A stretch of 64,000 bases of DNA from Rickettsiales bacterium UBA4270 (GTDB lineage: Bacteria; Pseudomonadota; Alphaproteobacteria; Rickettsiales; Deianiraeaceae). Every line of letters begins with the position of its first letter. Within the stretch, counting starts at the first letter, position 1. The position numbers and the translations under genes are program-made. Positions 20,474 to 30,289 of the stretch are shown here, piece by piece. The stretch is from NCBI GenBank assembly GCA_002395105.1, contig DGWA01000003.1:1-64000 (forward strand), in the 5' to 3' direction. The notes below the pieces were generated by a model. That model worked only from the letters and a program-made list of their open reading frames with translations. It did no database searches and was not told the DNA's origin.

Positions 20474-23400
20474 ATGATTGGTTTTGGTAGTTCTCGTGGC
20501 TCAGGCGGTATAACATCTTTTGCGAATAGGATAACAAATACTATTGTTACATCTTTTGGTTGTCCTTCGTTGAATACACTTGGTTTGAATATTGGTAGCA
20601 TTATAAACATGATAATATCAAACAAAGATGAAGTTAATACTGAATTAAAAGACATAACATTACAAACTTCGACGTATAATAAAATAATTCCGGAGGTTTT
20701 TGGATTAGTTCATATTGCTGGTAATTTAATGTGGTGCTCGGAAATAAAAAAAACTAATGTCTATCATCCACAAAAAGTTAATAAAAATGGCGTACAAAGT
20801 GCTTATTCTGAAAATTTTATTAGAGCATCTTTTGCTGTTGCAATTTGCAAAGGAGAAGTCGATGAAATAAAAAATGTATATGCTGATGGTGAACCGTTAA
20901 ATCTTTCAACATACAACATAAAAATATACAAGGGAGATGAGAAACAAACAGAAGATCCAACTATGCAATCTTATCTTGGGATGGATATACCTGCATTTCG
21001 TGGTTTATGCTATGCTGTATTTACTGATTTTCCAATGGAAGAATTTTACGGGAGAATACCAAATTTAACTTTTGATGTAGTTAGAAAGAAAGATATAATA
21101 CAAGAAGATGACATGGAAAGTTTAGTTTCGGCAATTAATATAATACCTGGCAGTGGTGAATTTGTTTATGATACAATAACACAAAAGAAGAATAATGGCA
21201 ATTGGCTTATGGGAAATTTTTATCAAACAGAAAAAACGACTTTAATAAACAATCATTCTTCAACAGAGTGTACAGATTCAGTAGATAGCTTAAACGATCT
21301 TCAATGTACTTTTCCTAATCTGAATTGGGTTTCTCTTGTTGTTTGTTGGTTTTGTGATAATACAAACAGCGATGATGCATTTATATTTCCTGCTGCGGAA
21401 AAAAATATCGATGATACCGAACCAGGTAAATGGAGTGTTGATGGTAAAACAAGGTTAACATGTAAATTTGTTGGTAAAGATGAAAATGGAAATATAAGAT
21501 ATGGAGGAACACCGTCCGATGATAGTGTTATTCGTTTTGCAAAAGAGATTAAAAGTAGAGGTCTTAAATTATGTCTTTACCCCATGTTGATGGTCGATAC
21601 AGATCAAAAACCTTGGAGAGGGCATATAACAGGATCGGCTGATAAAATTCATGATTTTTTTGTTAAAAAGGATGGGTACAATAATTTTATAAAACACTAT
21701 GTTAATCTTTTGAATGATCAAATTGATGCAGTGATAATTGGTTCTGAGATGAAAGGATTAACAAGCGTCAGAAACGAAGAAAATAAAAACTATCCTGCTG
21801 TTGATGAATTTTGCAATCTTGCTGATGAGATTAGAAACATAATAAAACCAAATGTAAAAATAACATATGCTGCTGATTGGAGTGAGTATCATCATGATAA
21901 TTTTGGAATATATAATTTAGATAAGCTATGGGCTTGTAAGAATATTGATTATATAGGAATAGACGCTTATTTCCCTCTTACAGATAAAGCAATAACGACA
22001 TATGATATAGAGGAAATAAAGAATGGTTGGAGAAGTGGAGAAGGTTGGGATTTTTATTATGCCGATGAAGAAAGAACAAAAAAAGATAATTTATCTCCTG
22101 AATGGGCTTGGAAAAATGTTGAATATTTTTGGGAAAATTATCATTATAATCCAGATGGCACAAAAACAGAATGGGAACCAAAGAGTAAAAAAATATGGTT
22201 TACTGAATATGGTTTTCCATCTGTTGATTGTTGTACAAATCAACCTAATGTTTTTTATTCTCGTGGTAGTTTAGATAGTAGTTTCCCAAGAAATTCAACG
22301 GGAACTGTTGATTTTAAAGCACAAAGAGTTGCGATAACAGCTAGTGAATTAGCTTGGAAAAACAGTGAATGTGTTGAGGAAATGTTTTTGTATACATGGG
22401 ATGCGCGTCCTTATCCGCATTTTCCAAATTTAAAAGATATCTGGTCTGATGCATATTGCTGGGAGTATGGTCATTTCATGAATGGAAAAAGTGGTTTTAC
22501 ATCATTGGCAAATGTTGTAAATCATTTATGTAAAAAAGCTGGTCTTAAAGAAGATGAGTTTGATGTTTCTTTACTTAAAGGAAACGTAATTGAAGGATAT
22601 GTTTTGAATGATAAAAAGAGTATTTTAAGTCATTTAAAAACATTAGCAGCAGTATATAACTTTGATGCTTTTATTGATGGGACAAAAATTTACTTTAAAT
22701 CTTTAAAAGATACTAAAAATCATATAATAGATGTTAATGAAATAATTGTAGATCAAAAAACTGGTAAATTATTATTTGAACTAGAAAGTGTTGGAGATAC
22801 AGCTTTACCATCTTCCATAGAACTATTGTATGTAGATGCTTCTAAAAATTACAGCACATCAACAGTTATAGCAAAAGATAATAGTGAGAATTCATTTTCT
22901 TTTGGTTTTTCTGTTCCTGTTCCAATGAGTGCAACGCAAGCTCAAGAAATTGTGTGGAGAATGTTGTCTGATTTATCAAATCAAAAGATGAATTATTTAA
23001 TAAGATTACCAATTTCATTTTTAAAAATTTCACCATTAGATACAATAACTATAAATTATCAAAATCAACGACATTTAATTCGTGTAAAAAGTATTGACAT
23101 CATAAATGGTACAGAAATACAAATTATTGGTAATTCGGTAGTATCGAATGATAATATAATCACTAATATAGAATGCGCAGAACAAGATTTTACATCTATT
23201 GAAAAAGCAGGATATGTAGCAGATACTAATTTTGAACTTTTTGAACTTTATAATATAAATAACAGGATTCTTTCCGATACATTTGTATTTTATTGTGCTA
23301 TTTGGAGCAATGATAAAACTTGGAATGGCGCAAGTATATATTGTTCCGATGATAATGAACAGAATTATTATCCTATAAAGTACGTAGATAAAGAATCTAG

Positions 23401-24118
23401 CGTTGGGATGTTAATCTCATTTGTTCAAGACAATAATATATCTCCTAATTTTATTGATAAACAGACGAGTTTCTTTTTCTCACTTTTGAATGAAAATAGA
23501 AAATTGTATTCAATAACAGATGATGAATTTTTTCAAATGAAAAATAAAATTTTAATTGGAGATGAGATTATTGCTTTTAGAGATGTTAGAATTGTTAATA
23601 AAAATATATACAAAATATCATATTTGCTTAGGGGGAGGTTTAACACAGAAGAAAAAATTTTGTCTCACAAAACAGGGGATAGGGTTATTTTACTTGACGA
23701 TGATGTTGTTGATATAAATATTCCATTTTCACAAAAAGGTAAAACTTTGTATATAAAAGCGGTTTCATACGGCGATAGTATTACTAATGTAAAATCTAAA
23801 AAAATAACTTTAAATGCATTTAGTAATATTGATTATGATGCTAAAAATTTTAACAAATCATTATTAGATAATGGTGATATTTTATTGTCATTTTCTGTTA
23901 GAAAAAACTATAAATTATTTTCTAAAAACAATACAATCATAACAAATAATTTATTACTTACAATTAAGAGAAAGGATGATAGTTCCGTTGTTAGACAGGT
24001 TAAAATTCAAAATGACAATAAGTTTGTATATACAAAATTGATGCAAATTGAAGATTTTAGCAAAGAAGTAAATGTTGATTATTTTGAATATAGCGTTGAA
24101 AATCTTTTCTTGGTTTAA
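20474..24118 (+). CDS. Gene-transfer-agent TIM-barrel tail (baseplate multidomain) protein
   Basis: A 1214-residue homologue of the large GTA tail-tip protein of alphaproteobacteria (the gp15-like protein of the Rhodobacter GTA). A Gly-rich start precedes a GTA TIM-barrel domain at about residues 270-670, recognisable by NWVSLVVCWF, YGGTPSDDSVIRFAKEIKSR, LKLCLYPMLMVD, PWRGHITG, IGSEMKGLT, ITYAADWSEY, DYIGIDAYFPL, KIWFTEYGFPSVD and LYTWDARPYPHFP. The remainder fits the phage-tail receptor-binding-like domains of that family. No capsid, portal, terminase or other tail gene lies nearby; the downstream gene is convergent prfB, whose stop codon overlaps this one. Intact length argues against a pseudogene. 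It may be part of a scattered GTA or a domesticated relic. Confidence 0.88.
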   Translation: MIGFGSSRGSGGITSFANRITNTIVTSFGCPSLNTLGLNIGSIINMIISNKDEVNTELKDITLQTSTYNKIIPEVFGLVHIAGNLMWCSEIKKTNVYHPQKVNKNGVQSAYSENFIRASFAVAICKGEVDEIKNVYADGEPLNLSTYNIKIYKGDEKQTEDPTMQSYLGMDIPAFRGLCYAVFTDFPMEEFYGRIPNLTFDVVRKKDIIQEDDMESLVSAINIIPGSGEFVYDTITQKKNNGNWLMGNFYQTEKTTLINNHSSTECTDSVDSLNDLQCTFPNLNWVSLVVCWFCDNTNSDDAFIFPAAEKNIDDTEPGKWSVDGKTRLTCKFVGKDENGNIRYGGTPSDDSVIRFAKEIKSRGLKLCLYPMLMVDTDQKPWRGHITGSADKIHDFFVKKDGYNNFIKHYVNLLNDQIDAVIIGSEMKGLTSVRNEENKNYPAVDEFCNLADEIRNIIKPNVKITYAADWSEYHHDNFGIYNLDKLWACKNIDYIGIDAYFPLTDKAITTYDIEEIKNGWRSGEGWDFYYADEERTKKDNLSPEWAWKNVEYFWENYHYNPDGTKTEWEPKSKKIWFTEYGFPSVDCCTNQPNVFYSRGSLDSSFPRNSTGTVDFKAQRVAITASELAWKNSECVEEMFLYTWDARPYPHFPNLKDIWSDAYCWEYGHFMNGKSGFTSLANVVNHLCKKAGLKEDEFDVSLLKGNVIEGYVLNDKKSILSHLKTLAAVYNFDAFIDGTKIYFKSLKDTKNHIIDVNEIIVDQKTGKLLFELESVGDTALPSSIELLYVDASKNYSTSTVIAKDNSENSFSFGFSVPVPMSATQAQEIVWRMLSDLSNQKMNYLIRLPISFLKISPLDTITINYQNQRHLIRVKSIDIINGTEIQIIGNSVVSNDNIITNIECAEQDFTSIEKAGYVADTNFELFELYNINNRILSDTFVFYCAIWSNDKTWNGASIYCSDDNEQNYYPIKYVDKESSVGMLISFVQDNNISPNFIDKQTSFFFSLLNENRKLYSITDDEFFQMKNKILIGDEIIAFRDVRIVNKNIYKISYLLRGRFNTEEKILSHKTGDRVILLDDDVVDINIPFSQKGKTLYIKAVSYGDSITNVKSKKITLNAFSNIDYDAKNFNKSLLDNGDILLSFSVRKNYKLFSKNNTIITNNLLLTIKRKDDSSVVRQVKIQNDNKFVYTKLMQIEDFSKEVNVDYFEYSVENLFLV

Positions 24119-25224
24119 TTAGTGTTTTTTGCATTGTGTTGTAAAACACTTTCGATTATGTCATCAAGATCTCCGTCTAGAACTGCATTTGCGTTGCTAA
24201 TTTCTATACCACTGCGTAGATCTTTAACCATTTTATATGGATGTAGAACATAATTTCGTATTTGATTTCCCCATGAAATATCGCTTTTTGCTTCTTCTTG
24301 TGCTTTTTTTACATCATTTTGTTTTTTTAATTCTACTTCATACAACTTAGATTTTAGCATCTTCATTGCATTTTCTCTGTTTTGTAATTGTGATCTTTGT
24401 GTCTGCGAACTTGCAACAATTCCAGTTGGAATATGTGTAATTCTAACTGCACTTTCTGTTTTGTTAACATGTTGTCCGCCAGCACCGGATGAACGATAGA
24501 CATCAATCCTTATGTCTGATGGGTTTATGTTTATATCTATATTTTCATTAACTTCTGGATAACAAAAAACTCCAGCAAAACTAGTTTGTCTCTTTCCATT
24601 AGCATTAAAAGGAGAAATTCTGACTAAACGATGAGTTCCAGTTTCATTTTTTAATAATCCATAAGCATATTCTCCACTTATTTGAATTACTACACTTTTA
24701 ATTCCAGCTTCTTCGCCATCAAGTTTATCGATTATTTCTGACTTGAATTTTTTATTATCAGCCCACATTAAATACATACGCAATAACATTGAAGCCCAGT
24801 CGTTGCTTTCTGTTCCACCTGCGCCTGAATTTATTTCTAAAAATGCATTACAATTGTCTGTGTTTTTTGTAAATATTGATTTAATACGCAATTGTTTTAT
24901 TTTTTTTTGTAATGATATAGCTGTTTTTTCACATTCATTTAAAATGTTTTCATCTAAATCATGTTCTGGCAATTGTAAAATATCATTTAAATTTTCAATA
25001 TCACTTTTTAATGTATTAAAACTTTCTACTATATTAGTAATTGATGTTTTTTCTTTGGATAAAGATGCAAAAGTTTTTATATTTGACCAATCGGTTGTTC
25101 CAATTTCTTCTTCTATATCGTTTAATCTTTTTCGTTTTTGCTCTATATGCATAATTTGATCCATGTTTTTAATTTCTTCTGCAAGAAAAGATGTTATTTG
25201 TTTTATTTCAAATAAAGTTAGCAT
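24115..25224 (-). CDS. prfB: Peptide chain release factor 2
   Basis: Release factor for UAA and UGA, 369 residues. The RF2 tripeptide is present as ISPFNANGKRQ and the GGQ loop as [14 protein letters not shown]. The reading frame is continuous from the ATG at 25224, with no CTTTGA programmed frameshift in the N-terminal part. The presence of RF2, and TGA stops such as that of dnaE, show that TGA is read as stop here. It is the last gene after tolQ-tolR-tolA, 64 bases away. Confidence 0.95.
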   Translation of the reverse strand: MLTLFEIKQITSFLAEEIKNMDQIMHIEQKRKRLNDIEEEIGTTDWSNIKTFASLSKEKTSITNIVESFNTLKSDIENLNDILQLPEHDLDENILNECEKTAISLQKKIKQLRIKSIFTKNTDNCNAFLEINSGAGGTESNDWASMLLRMYLMWADNKKFKSEIIDKLDGEEAGIKSVVIQISGEYAYGLLKNETGTHRLVRISPFNANGKRQTSFAGVFCYPEVNENIDININPSDIRIDVYRSSGAGGQHVNKTESAVRITHIPTGIVASSQTQRSQLQNRENAMKMLKSKLYEVELKKQNDVKKAQEEAKSDISWGNQIRNYVLHPYKMVKDLRSGIEISNANAVLDGDLDDIIESVLQHNAKNTN

Positions 25225-25288
25225 AGTTATATTTTATATACTATAAAAGTAATTTTCAAGCTTGACTGTTTTTTATTTAAAATTTTAA

Positions 25289-26554
25289 TTATTTATTGAA
25301 GATAATATTCATTTTTCCCCATAAATTATAGTTTTTACTTGTTAGATCTGTTATATTTGAAATTTTACATAAAGCCATCATGTTTATAATATCTTCAACA
25401 AAAACTTTTTGTTTTTCAGTATTTTTATCCCCATTTATACTATTAATTTTTATATCAGAAATACTTTTATCTTGGTTATAGAACACAGATATATTTATTT
25501 CTCGTAAAGAATTGTTATTTTTATTTTTTTTGTACCAACATTTTTCAAAATTATATTCTAAATAAGTTAATATTTTAATTTCATCTGCACTTAAATTATT
25601 TTCAATCGCATCTTTATTAAATACACTATTTTGCGCATTTTGTATATTTCCATCAATTACTAAAACTGGATCTAAAAATACAAACGATGATGTTGTATCT
25701 TCATTTTTAATTTGTTGCACGGCATTTCCTGTTTTATTATTATTTTTTTTATTTTTTTCGTAAAATATCTTGTTACCATATCTATCATAGCCAGTATGTA
25801 TAACTTGTCCTTTTTTTTCTTCTTTTCTATATAGTGCAGCTCGCCAAATTTTTATTAAACTTTCGAATATACTTCTATCCTTGCGTATATCTTTATCTGC
25901 TATTTTTCCAATTTTTTTATTTGTTGTTGAAATCTTTACATTTTGTTTTTTGTTATTTTTTTTAAATTCTATTGGATTATTTCTTAAATTACTTCCTGCT
26001 TCTTGTATAACGAAATACTGTTTTTCTTCAACTTTTTTTTTTCTATCTGGTGGTAGAATATTGATTTTATTTTTTACATTATTGTTATTTGAAGATGTTT
26101 CGGTTGCAATATATTCATCATTTTGCATTTCGTCTTTATTGATTGTATATGTTGTTTTATTTAGTTCTGCTAGTTTTTTTAAACTTTCAGGCTCTACTTC
26201 ATATTCTTTTATTTGTTTTTTTCTTTGATTAACCAACCATTTATTAAGATTATCTATTAATTTTTCTTGATTTTTTTTTGGTTCATATTCTTGCTTTTTT
26301 CGTAAGCTAGATGGCTTCCAATTTTTCTTATCAATCATAAATTCATATTCTTCTGGTGTTATGTAGTCTATCCATATATGATTTAATGGTTTTTTATTTA
26401 ACATATCAATTCTATTATTTTTGTCGGTTAAATAAGAAGAATAACTTGACATTAATACTGAAAATATGACACCAAATACCATTGAAATAGCCATCATATA
26501 TTCTTCTTTATTTATATATTTATAAAAGTGTTGTTTAATATTAAAAAATTTCAT
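25289..26554 (-). CDS. tolA: TolA-like cell-envelope protein
   Basis: Periplasm-spanning link between TolQR and the outer membrane. One N-terminal membrane span (about residues 20-38) is followed by a long Lys/Asn/Glu-rich spacer (residues 60-290) and a C-terminal globular domain with EKCWY near residue 340 and YNLWGKMNIIF at the end. These match the TolA C-terminal pattern (a CW near the domain start and YDLW near the end). The position directly after tolR supports it. It is named from topology, ending and context because the spacer carries no family signal. tolB and pal are not in the window. Confidence 0.75.
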   Translation of the reverse strand: MKFFNIKQHFYKYINKEEYMMAISMVFGVIFSVLMSSYSSYLTDKNNRIDMLNKKPLNHIWIDYITPEEYEFMIDKKNWKPSSLRKKQEYEPKKNQEKLIDNLNKWLVNQRKKQIKEYEVEPESLKKLAELNKTTYTINKDEMQNDEYIATETSSNNNNVKNKINILPPDRKKKVEEKQYFVIQEAGSNLRNNPIEFKKNNKKQNVKISTTNKKIGKIADKDIRKDRSIFESLIKIWRAALYRKEEKKGQVIHTGYDRYGNKIFYEKNKKNNNKTGNAVQQIKNEDTTSSFVFLDPVLVIDGNIQNAQNSVFNKDAIENNLSADEIKILTYLEYNFEKCWYKKNKNNNSLREINISVFYNQDKSISDIKINSINGDKNTEKQKVFVEDIINMMALCKISNITDLTSKNYNLWGKMNIIFNK

Positions 26555-26576
26555 AAATAACTAAAGTATTAACTTT

Positions 26577-27014
26577 CTATTGTCCAGAATACTTGTTTAC
26601 AAGCGTTATGTCAACAAAACCAGCATTATTTAAAATTTGTAATAAAGAAATAATTGAATTATAACTGACTTCTTTTTCTGCTTTTATAAAAACTTTTATT
26701 TCTTCAAAAGGAATATCTTTGTGTATAATTTTTATTGCATCAATTATTTGATTAACTGCTATTTGGGTATTATTTATTATAATTTTACCATCATTTTTGT
26801 ATAAAATAGTTACGTATGTAAAGTCATCAAATATTTCAATTGGTTGAGTATTTAGTCTTGGAGTATCAACTTTAATACCAGTTATTACTGGCGGCATAAC
26901 AGCGATAACACACATTGTCAACAAAGCAAATGTTGTCGCTATAGGAAGGCAACTAGGTATTGGCATTTTTCTTGGTTTACGTCTAAAATTATGATTTTTA
27001 TATATTTTTATCAT
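26577..27014 (-). CDS. tolR: TolR/ExbD-family protein lacking the transmembrane aspartate
   Basis: Partner of TolQ in the proton-driven motor. One membrane span (residues 23-42) is followed by ITGIKVDTP and a periplasmic domain with VFIKAEKEVSYNSII and a C-terminal DITLV strand, the ExbD/TolR layout. By alignment from the VD of KVDTP back to the P of PxxD, the proton-carrying Asp of the span is Thr27 here (codon at 26934-26936). Family membership is firm from layout and from sitting 15 bases after tolQ; proton coupling by the usual residue is not possible, so the complex may be altered or inactive. Confidence 0.8.
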   Translation of the reverse strand: MIKIYKNHNFRRKPRKMPIPSCLPIATTFALLTMCVIAVMPPVITGIKVDTPRLNTQPIEIFDDFTYVTILYKNDGKIIINNTQIAVNQIIDAIKIIHKDIPFEEIKVFIKAEKEVSYNSIISLLQILNNAGFVDITLVNKYSGQ

Positions 27015-27029
27015 ATTAATATTATATAC

Positions 27030-27824
27030 TTAAATATCATCATTCGTGTTATCAGTTTTTTTTTGTTGAGTATTTTGTTTTTGTTCATTTTTATCTGGTT
27101 TGCTTTCTATAGATGTTTGTTTATTCGTACTATTGTTTAAATCAGTGCTGTCTATATTGCGAAACAGTAAATTTAATAGTTCAATTATGTATTTATCGAT
27201 ACTATCACTGATATGTTGTATATTTTTGTCGAAGTACCAAAATAAAAACATTGCTATAATTGTCGCAATTGTTGAAAATACTAAACATATCAATGCACCA
27301 CCAATACCAATCCCTGCTGTATTAAGCGTTATACCATTTTCAAGATCTAAATTATAAAATACATCGATAAGTCCAATTACCGTACCTAAAAGTCCAATAA
27401 ATGGTATTGCGTGAATAAATGTTGATAAAATATCCATGTAATTTTCACATACTCGCATTATTGATATTTTTTGACAATGTGTAGCATTTAATATTCTTTC
27501 CTTTATATCTTGTCGTAAACTTTCAACTTTAATTAAATTTTCATCTTCTTTCCATTCTTCATATGCTGCTTTAAATATTAATCCAAGAGGGTGGTTTAGG
27601 TTTTTTTCGTGATTTGCTTCATAAAATTGTTTTATTTGTATTCCGGACCAAAATTGTTCTTCAAAACTTTTGATGTAGCTTTTTATTGCTAAAAGTTTTT
27701 TTATTTTAGATAGTCCTATCGCGACAATTAATGATAGTAAAAAAAATAAAAATAAAACTATCAGTTTTATATAAATACTAGAGTAAAATAAATATTTAAT
27801 TGTATACATAATATTTATATACAT
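27030..27824 (-). CDS. tolQ: TolQ/ExbB-family proton channel subunit
   Basis: Inner-membrane motor subunit that converts the proton gradient into force for envelope constriction. An N-terminal span (about residues 15-38) is followed by a cytoplasmic loop and two C-terminal spans: AIPFIGLLGTVIGLIDVFYNL and GGALICLVFSTIATIIAMFLFWY, whose threonines match conserved channel positions. The C-terminus is Asn/Lys/Gln-rich. It is 15 bases before tolR and 35 after lolD. ExbB is the alternative, but the TolA-like neighbour favours TolQ. Confidence 0.85.
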   Translation of the reverse strand: MYINIMYTIKYLFYSSIYIKLIVLFLFFLLSLIVAIGLSKIKKLLAIKSYIKSFEEQFWSGIQIKQFYEANHEKNLNHPLGLIFKAAYEEWKEDENLIKVESLRQDIKERILNATHCQKISIMRVCENYMDILSTFIHAIPFIGLLGTVIGLIDVFYNLDLENGITLNTAGIGIGGALICLVFSTIATIIAMFLFWYFDKNIQHISDSIDKYIIELLNLLFRNIDSTDLNNSTNKQTSIESKPDKNEQKQNTQQKKTDNTNDDI

Positions 27825-27859
27825 TTTAATATTTTATTATTTTTTTGCAAAATTTATGT

Positions 27860-28534
27860 TTAGTTTGGTTCTAAACCATTCTTGGAGAGATTGTATGTTG
27901 TTGTAAATTTTTTTTTAAATTCATAATTATGAGAAACCATTATAATTGCAATATTGTTTTTGTTTACCATTTTTAACATTTCATCTACGACTAAATTAGA
28001 CATATCGTTATCTAGGTTACCAGTTGGTTCATCTGCTAAAATTAGTTTAGGTTGTTTTATTATGGCCCTTGCTATTGCTATTCTCTGACGTTCTCCGCCA
28101 GATAATTCAAAAGGCATGGCATTTTTTCTGTGCTCCATTTTTAACATTTGTAGCATTTTTGTTGCTTCCAATTCAGCAGTTTTTTTGTCAATTCCTTTTA
28201 TTAATTGTGGGATTATTAAATTTTCTATTGCAGTAAAGTCATTAAATAGATAGTGAAATTGGTATATAAAACCTATTTTTTCTTTTAATAGTATATTTTT
28301 TTGTTTTTCGTTTATGTTGCTTGTATTTAAACCATCAAAAATAATTTCTCCTTTTGTTTGTTTTTGAATTAATCCTAAAATTTGTAACAATGTGCTTTTT
28401 CCGCACCCAGAGTTGCCAAGTAAAAGAATACTTTCACTGTTTTTAACAGTTAAGTCAAGATTTTGAAAAATCACATATTCATGTTTTGCTTCTTTATATA
28501 TTTTTGTTAGGTTTTTAACTTCTAAAAGATACAT
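27860..28534 (-). CDS. lolD: LolD-type lipoprotein-release ABC transporter ATPase
   Basis: Cytoplasmic ATPase of the LolCDE complex that releases lipoproteins from the inner membrane. Walker A is LGNSGCGKSTLLQ, the Q-loop region YQFHYLFNDFTAIENL is LolD-like, the signature is LSGGERQRIAIARA and Walker B is LILADEPTGNLD. The usual membrane partner lolC/lolE is not adjacent. It opens the minus-strand run leading to tolQ-tolR-tolA-prfB and is divergent from dnaA. Confidence 0.88.
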   Translation of the reverse strand: MYLLEVKNLTKIYKEAKHEYVIFQNLDLTVKNSESILLLGNSGCGKSTLLQILGLIQKQTKGEIIFDGLNTSNINEKQKNILLKEKIGFIYQFHYLFNDFTAIENLIIPQLIKGIDKKTAELEATKMLQMLKMEHRKNAMPFELSGGERQRIAIARAIIKQPKLILADEPTGNLDNDMSNLVVDEMLKMVNKNNIAIIMVSHNYEFKKKFTTTYNLSKNGLEPN

Positions 28535-28823
28535 CTTTTAAGATTAAAGTATAAAATATAAAAAACAATAAAAACTTAATTAAAATACTTAACAGATTAG
28601 TTTTAATTTTTTTAAAAAAAATTAATTTTTAAAAACATCTTGTCAAGAAAAAAATTTATTTTTTTTTTTACAAAAAATCTTTATTTTTATTTTTCGAAGG
28701 TATAAAAATTTGTGACACTTTTTTATTTTTCTTTTAGTGATTTCATACAGTGAATAGCTAATAGTTTGAAGTTATTTTGTTATTTTGTTTTTTTTGTGTC
28801 AAAGTTTTCAGAGAGAATAAAAA
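28535..28823. other. AT-rich divergent spacer between lolD and dnaA
   Basis: The 289-base gap is dominated by A and T runs and must contain promoters for lolD and dnaA. A weak TTGTGA, 17-base, TTTAGT arrangement starts at 28710. No consensus DnaA box (TTATCCACA or its complement) was seen, so there is no visible support for a replication origin or for DnaA autoregulation here. Confidence 0.4.
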
Positions 28824-30239
28824 ATGAGACAAACAAAACAGATATTTTATCAATTTGAACGACAAAATAAAGAAGAGCATAAAAAGATTAATATAAATCA
28901 AAAAGTAAATGACTTTATTCATACAAATATAAAACAGATTGTTGGCGTTAGAGCTTATTTGTGTTATTTTAGAAATGTTGTATTTACGCCAATAAATAAT
29001 AATAGTTTAGCAATAATTTGTAGCACAGAACAAGTAGCAGAGATTTTATATAACAAGTATAATTTACAAATTTGTAAATTTGTTAAAGATACTTGGGGCA
29101 AAAATAATTTATTATCGAAATATTTTTATGTAAAAGATGGAATAATGAATGAGATACATTTTGAAAGTGAATTTATAGAAAAACCAGTATCAAAGGTAAT
29201 TTATTTTAATGAAGCTAATAATAAATATACATTTGAGAATTTTGTTTCGTCTGGTGAAAATATTGATGCACTAGAGATTTGTCAGTCTGTTGCATGTTAT
29301 AGTCAAAAAGAACTTGTCCAAGAAGGAAGTATTGTTTGTATATATGGTAGCGTAAGTACTGGAAAAACTCATTTAATCAATGCAATTGGAAATTTTTATC
29401 GTGAGCATGGTGGTAAAGTTATTAGCATTACAGCAAATGATTTTCTGCGTAAATATGTTGATTCTGTTCAAAAACGAGACGTATTTAATTTTCAGGATGT
29501 TTTTTTACAAAATGAAATTATAATTATAGATGATGTTGATGATTTAGTTGGTAAAAATGGTACATTAATTGAACTACAAAGACTTTTAGCTATAGCAGTA
29601 GAAAATAAAAAATATATAGTTATTACATCAAGTGAGTCTCCAAAACAATTAGCAAATAAAAGTGTTACTTTAAATGAGATATTATCTAATTCGACTTGTT
29701 GGAAATTAAAAGAACCAAAGGAAGCATTAAAAACGCAGATTATAATGAACTATATTTGTGAAAATAACTTTAATGTACCAATATCTATTGTAAAAGATTT
29801 GGTTTTAAAATTGGATTGTAATGTTAGAGAATTAAAAAATTACATCAAAAAGTTGGCAATTACACAATCAATTCGTAAATTTGAATTAAACACAAATTTA
29901 GCATTAGATATTTTATCTGATGATGTAAGAAATAATGAAGAAAATAAACATGTAAGCAATGAAAATATTTTATCGATTGTTGCTGGTTATTACAATATTT
30001 CCGTTAAAGATTTAAATTCTAAAATTAGACGTTCGGATGTATGTAAAGCAAGAAGTATTGCTATGTATTTGATGAAAAAAATAAATAGTTTAAATTTTCA
30101 AGAGATTGGTAAAATTTTTAATCGTAATCATTCTACTGTAATTTCAAGTCTTAGAAATGTAAATGAATGGTTAAACAATGATAAAAAAGTACCGGCAGAA
30201 CTTTCAGATATAAAAACAAGAATTAAAAATATTAGATAA
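28824..30239 (+). CDS. dnaA: Chromosomal replication initiator protein DnaA
   Basis: AAA+ protein that melts the replication origin, 471 residues and rather divergent. The order is domain I (to about residue 90), AAA+ core with Walker A GSVSTGKTHLINAIG, Walker B IIIIDDVDDL and a sensor region, then the DNA-binding domain with ARSIAMYL and NRNHSTVISSL, a variant of the usual GRDHTTVxHA. AGAGAG about 8 bases before the ATG is one of the few Shine-Dalgarno-like sequences in the window. The genomic neighbours are aspS and lolD rather than dnaN. Hda-like proteins are shorter and lack the HTH, so DnaA is the better call. Confidence 0.92.
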   Translation: MRQTKQIFYQFERQNKEEHKKININQKVNDFIHTNIKQIVGVRAYLCYFRNVVFTPINNNSLAIICSTEQVAEILYNKYNLQICKFVKDTWGKNNLLSKYFYVKDGIMNEIHFESEFIEKPVSKVIYFNEANNKYTFENFVSSGENIDALEICQSVACYSQKELVQEGSIVCIYGSVSTGKTHLINAIGNFYREHGGKVISITANDFLRKYVDSVQKRDVFNFQDVFLQNEIIIIDDVDDLVGKNGTLIELQRLLAIAVENKKYIVITSSESPKQLANKSVTLNEILSNSTCWKLKEPKEALKTQIIMNYICENNFNVPISIVKDLVLKLDCNVRELKNYIKKLAITQSIRKFELNTNLALDILSDDVRNNEENKHVSNENILSIVAGYYNISVKDLNSKIRRSDVCKARSIAMYLMKKINSLNFQEIGKIFNRNHSTVISSLRNVNEWLNNDKKVPAELSDIKTRIKNIR

Positions 30240-30289
30240 TATTCCTATTGTGCTTGCAAATTATAAATATAGTTTTCTCAATTTACTAT

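Noticed and set aside
28535..28823. Replication origin next to dnaA
   Set aside because: No clear DnaA-box cluster was seen in this AT-rich gap, and dnaN is not adjacent. AT-richness alone is not evidence here.
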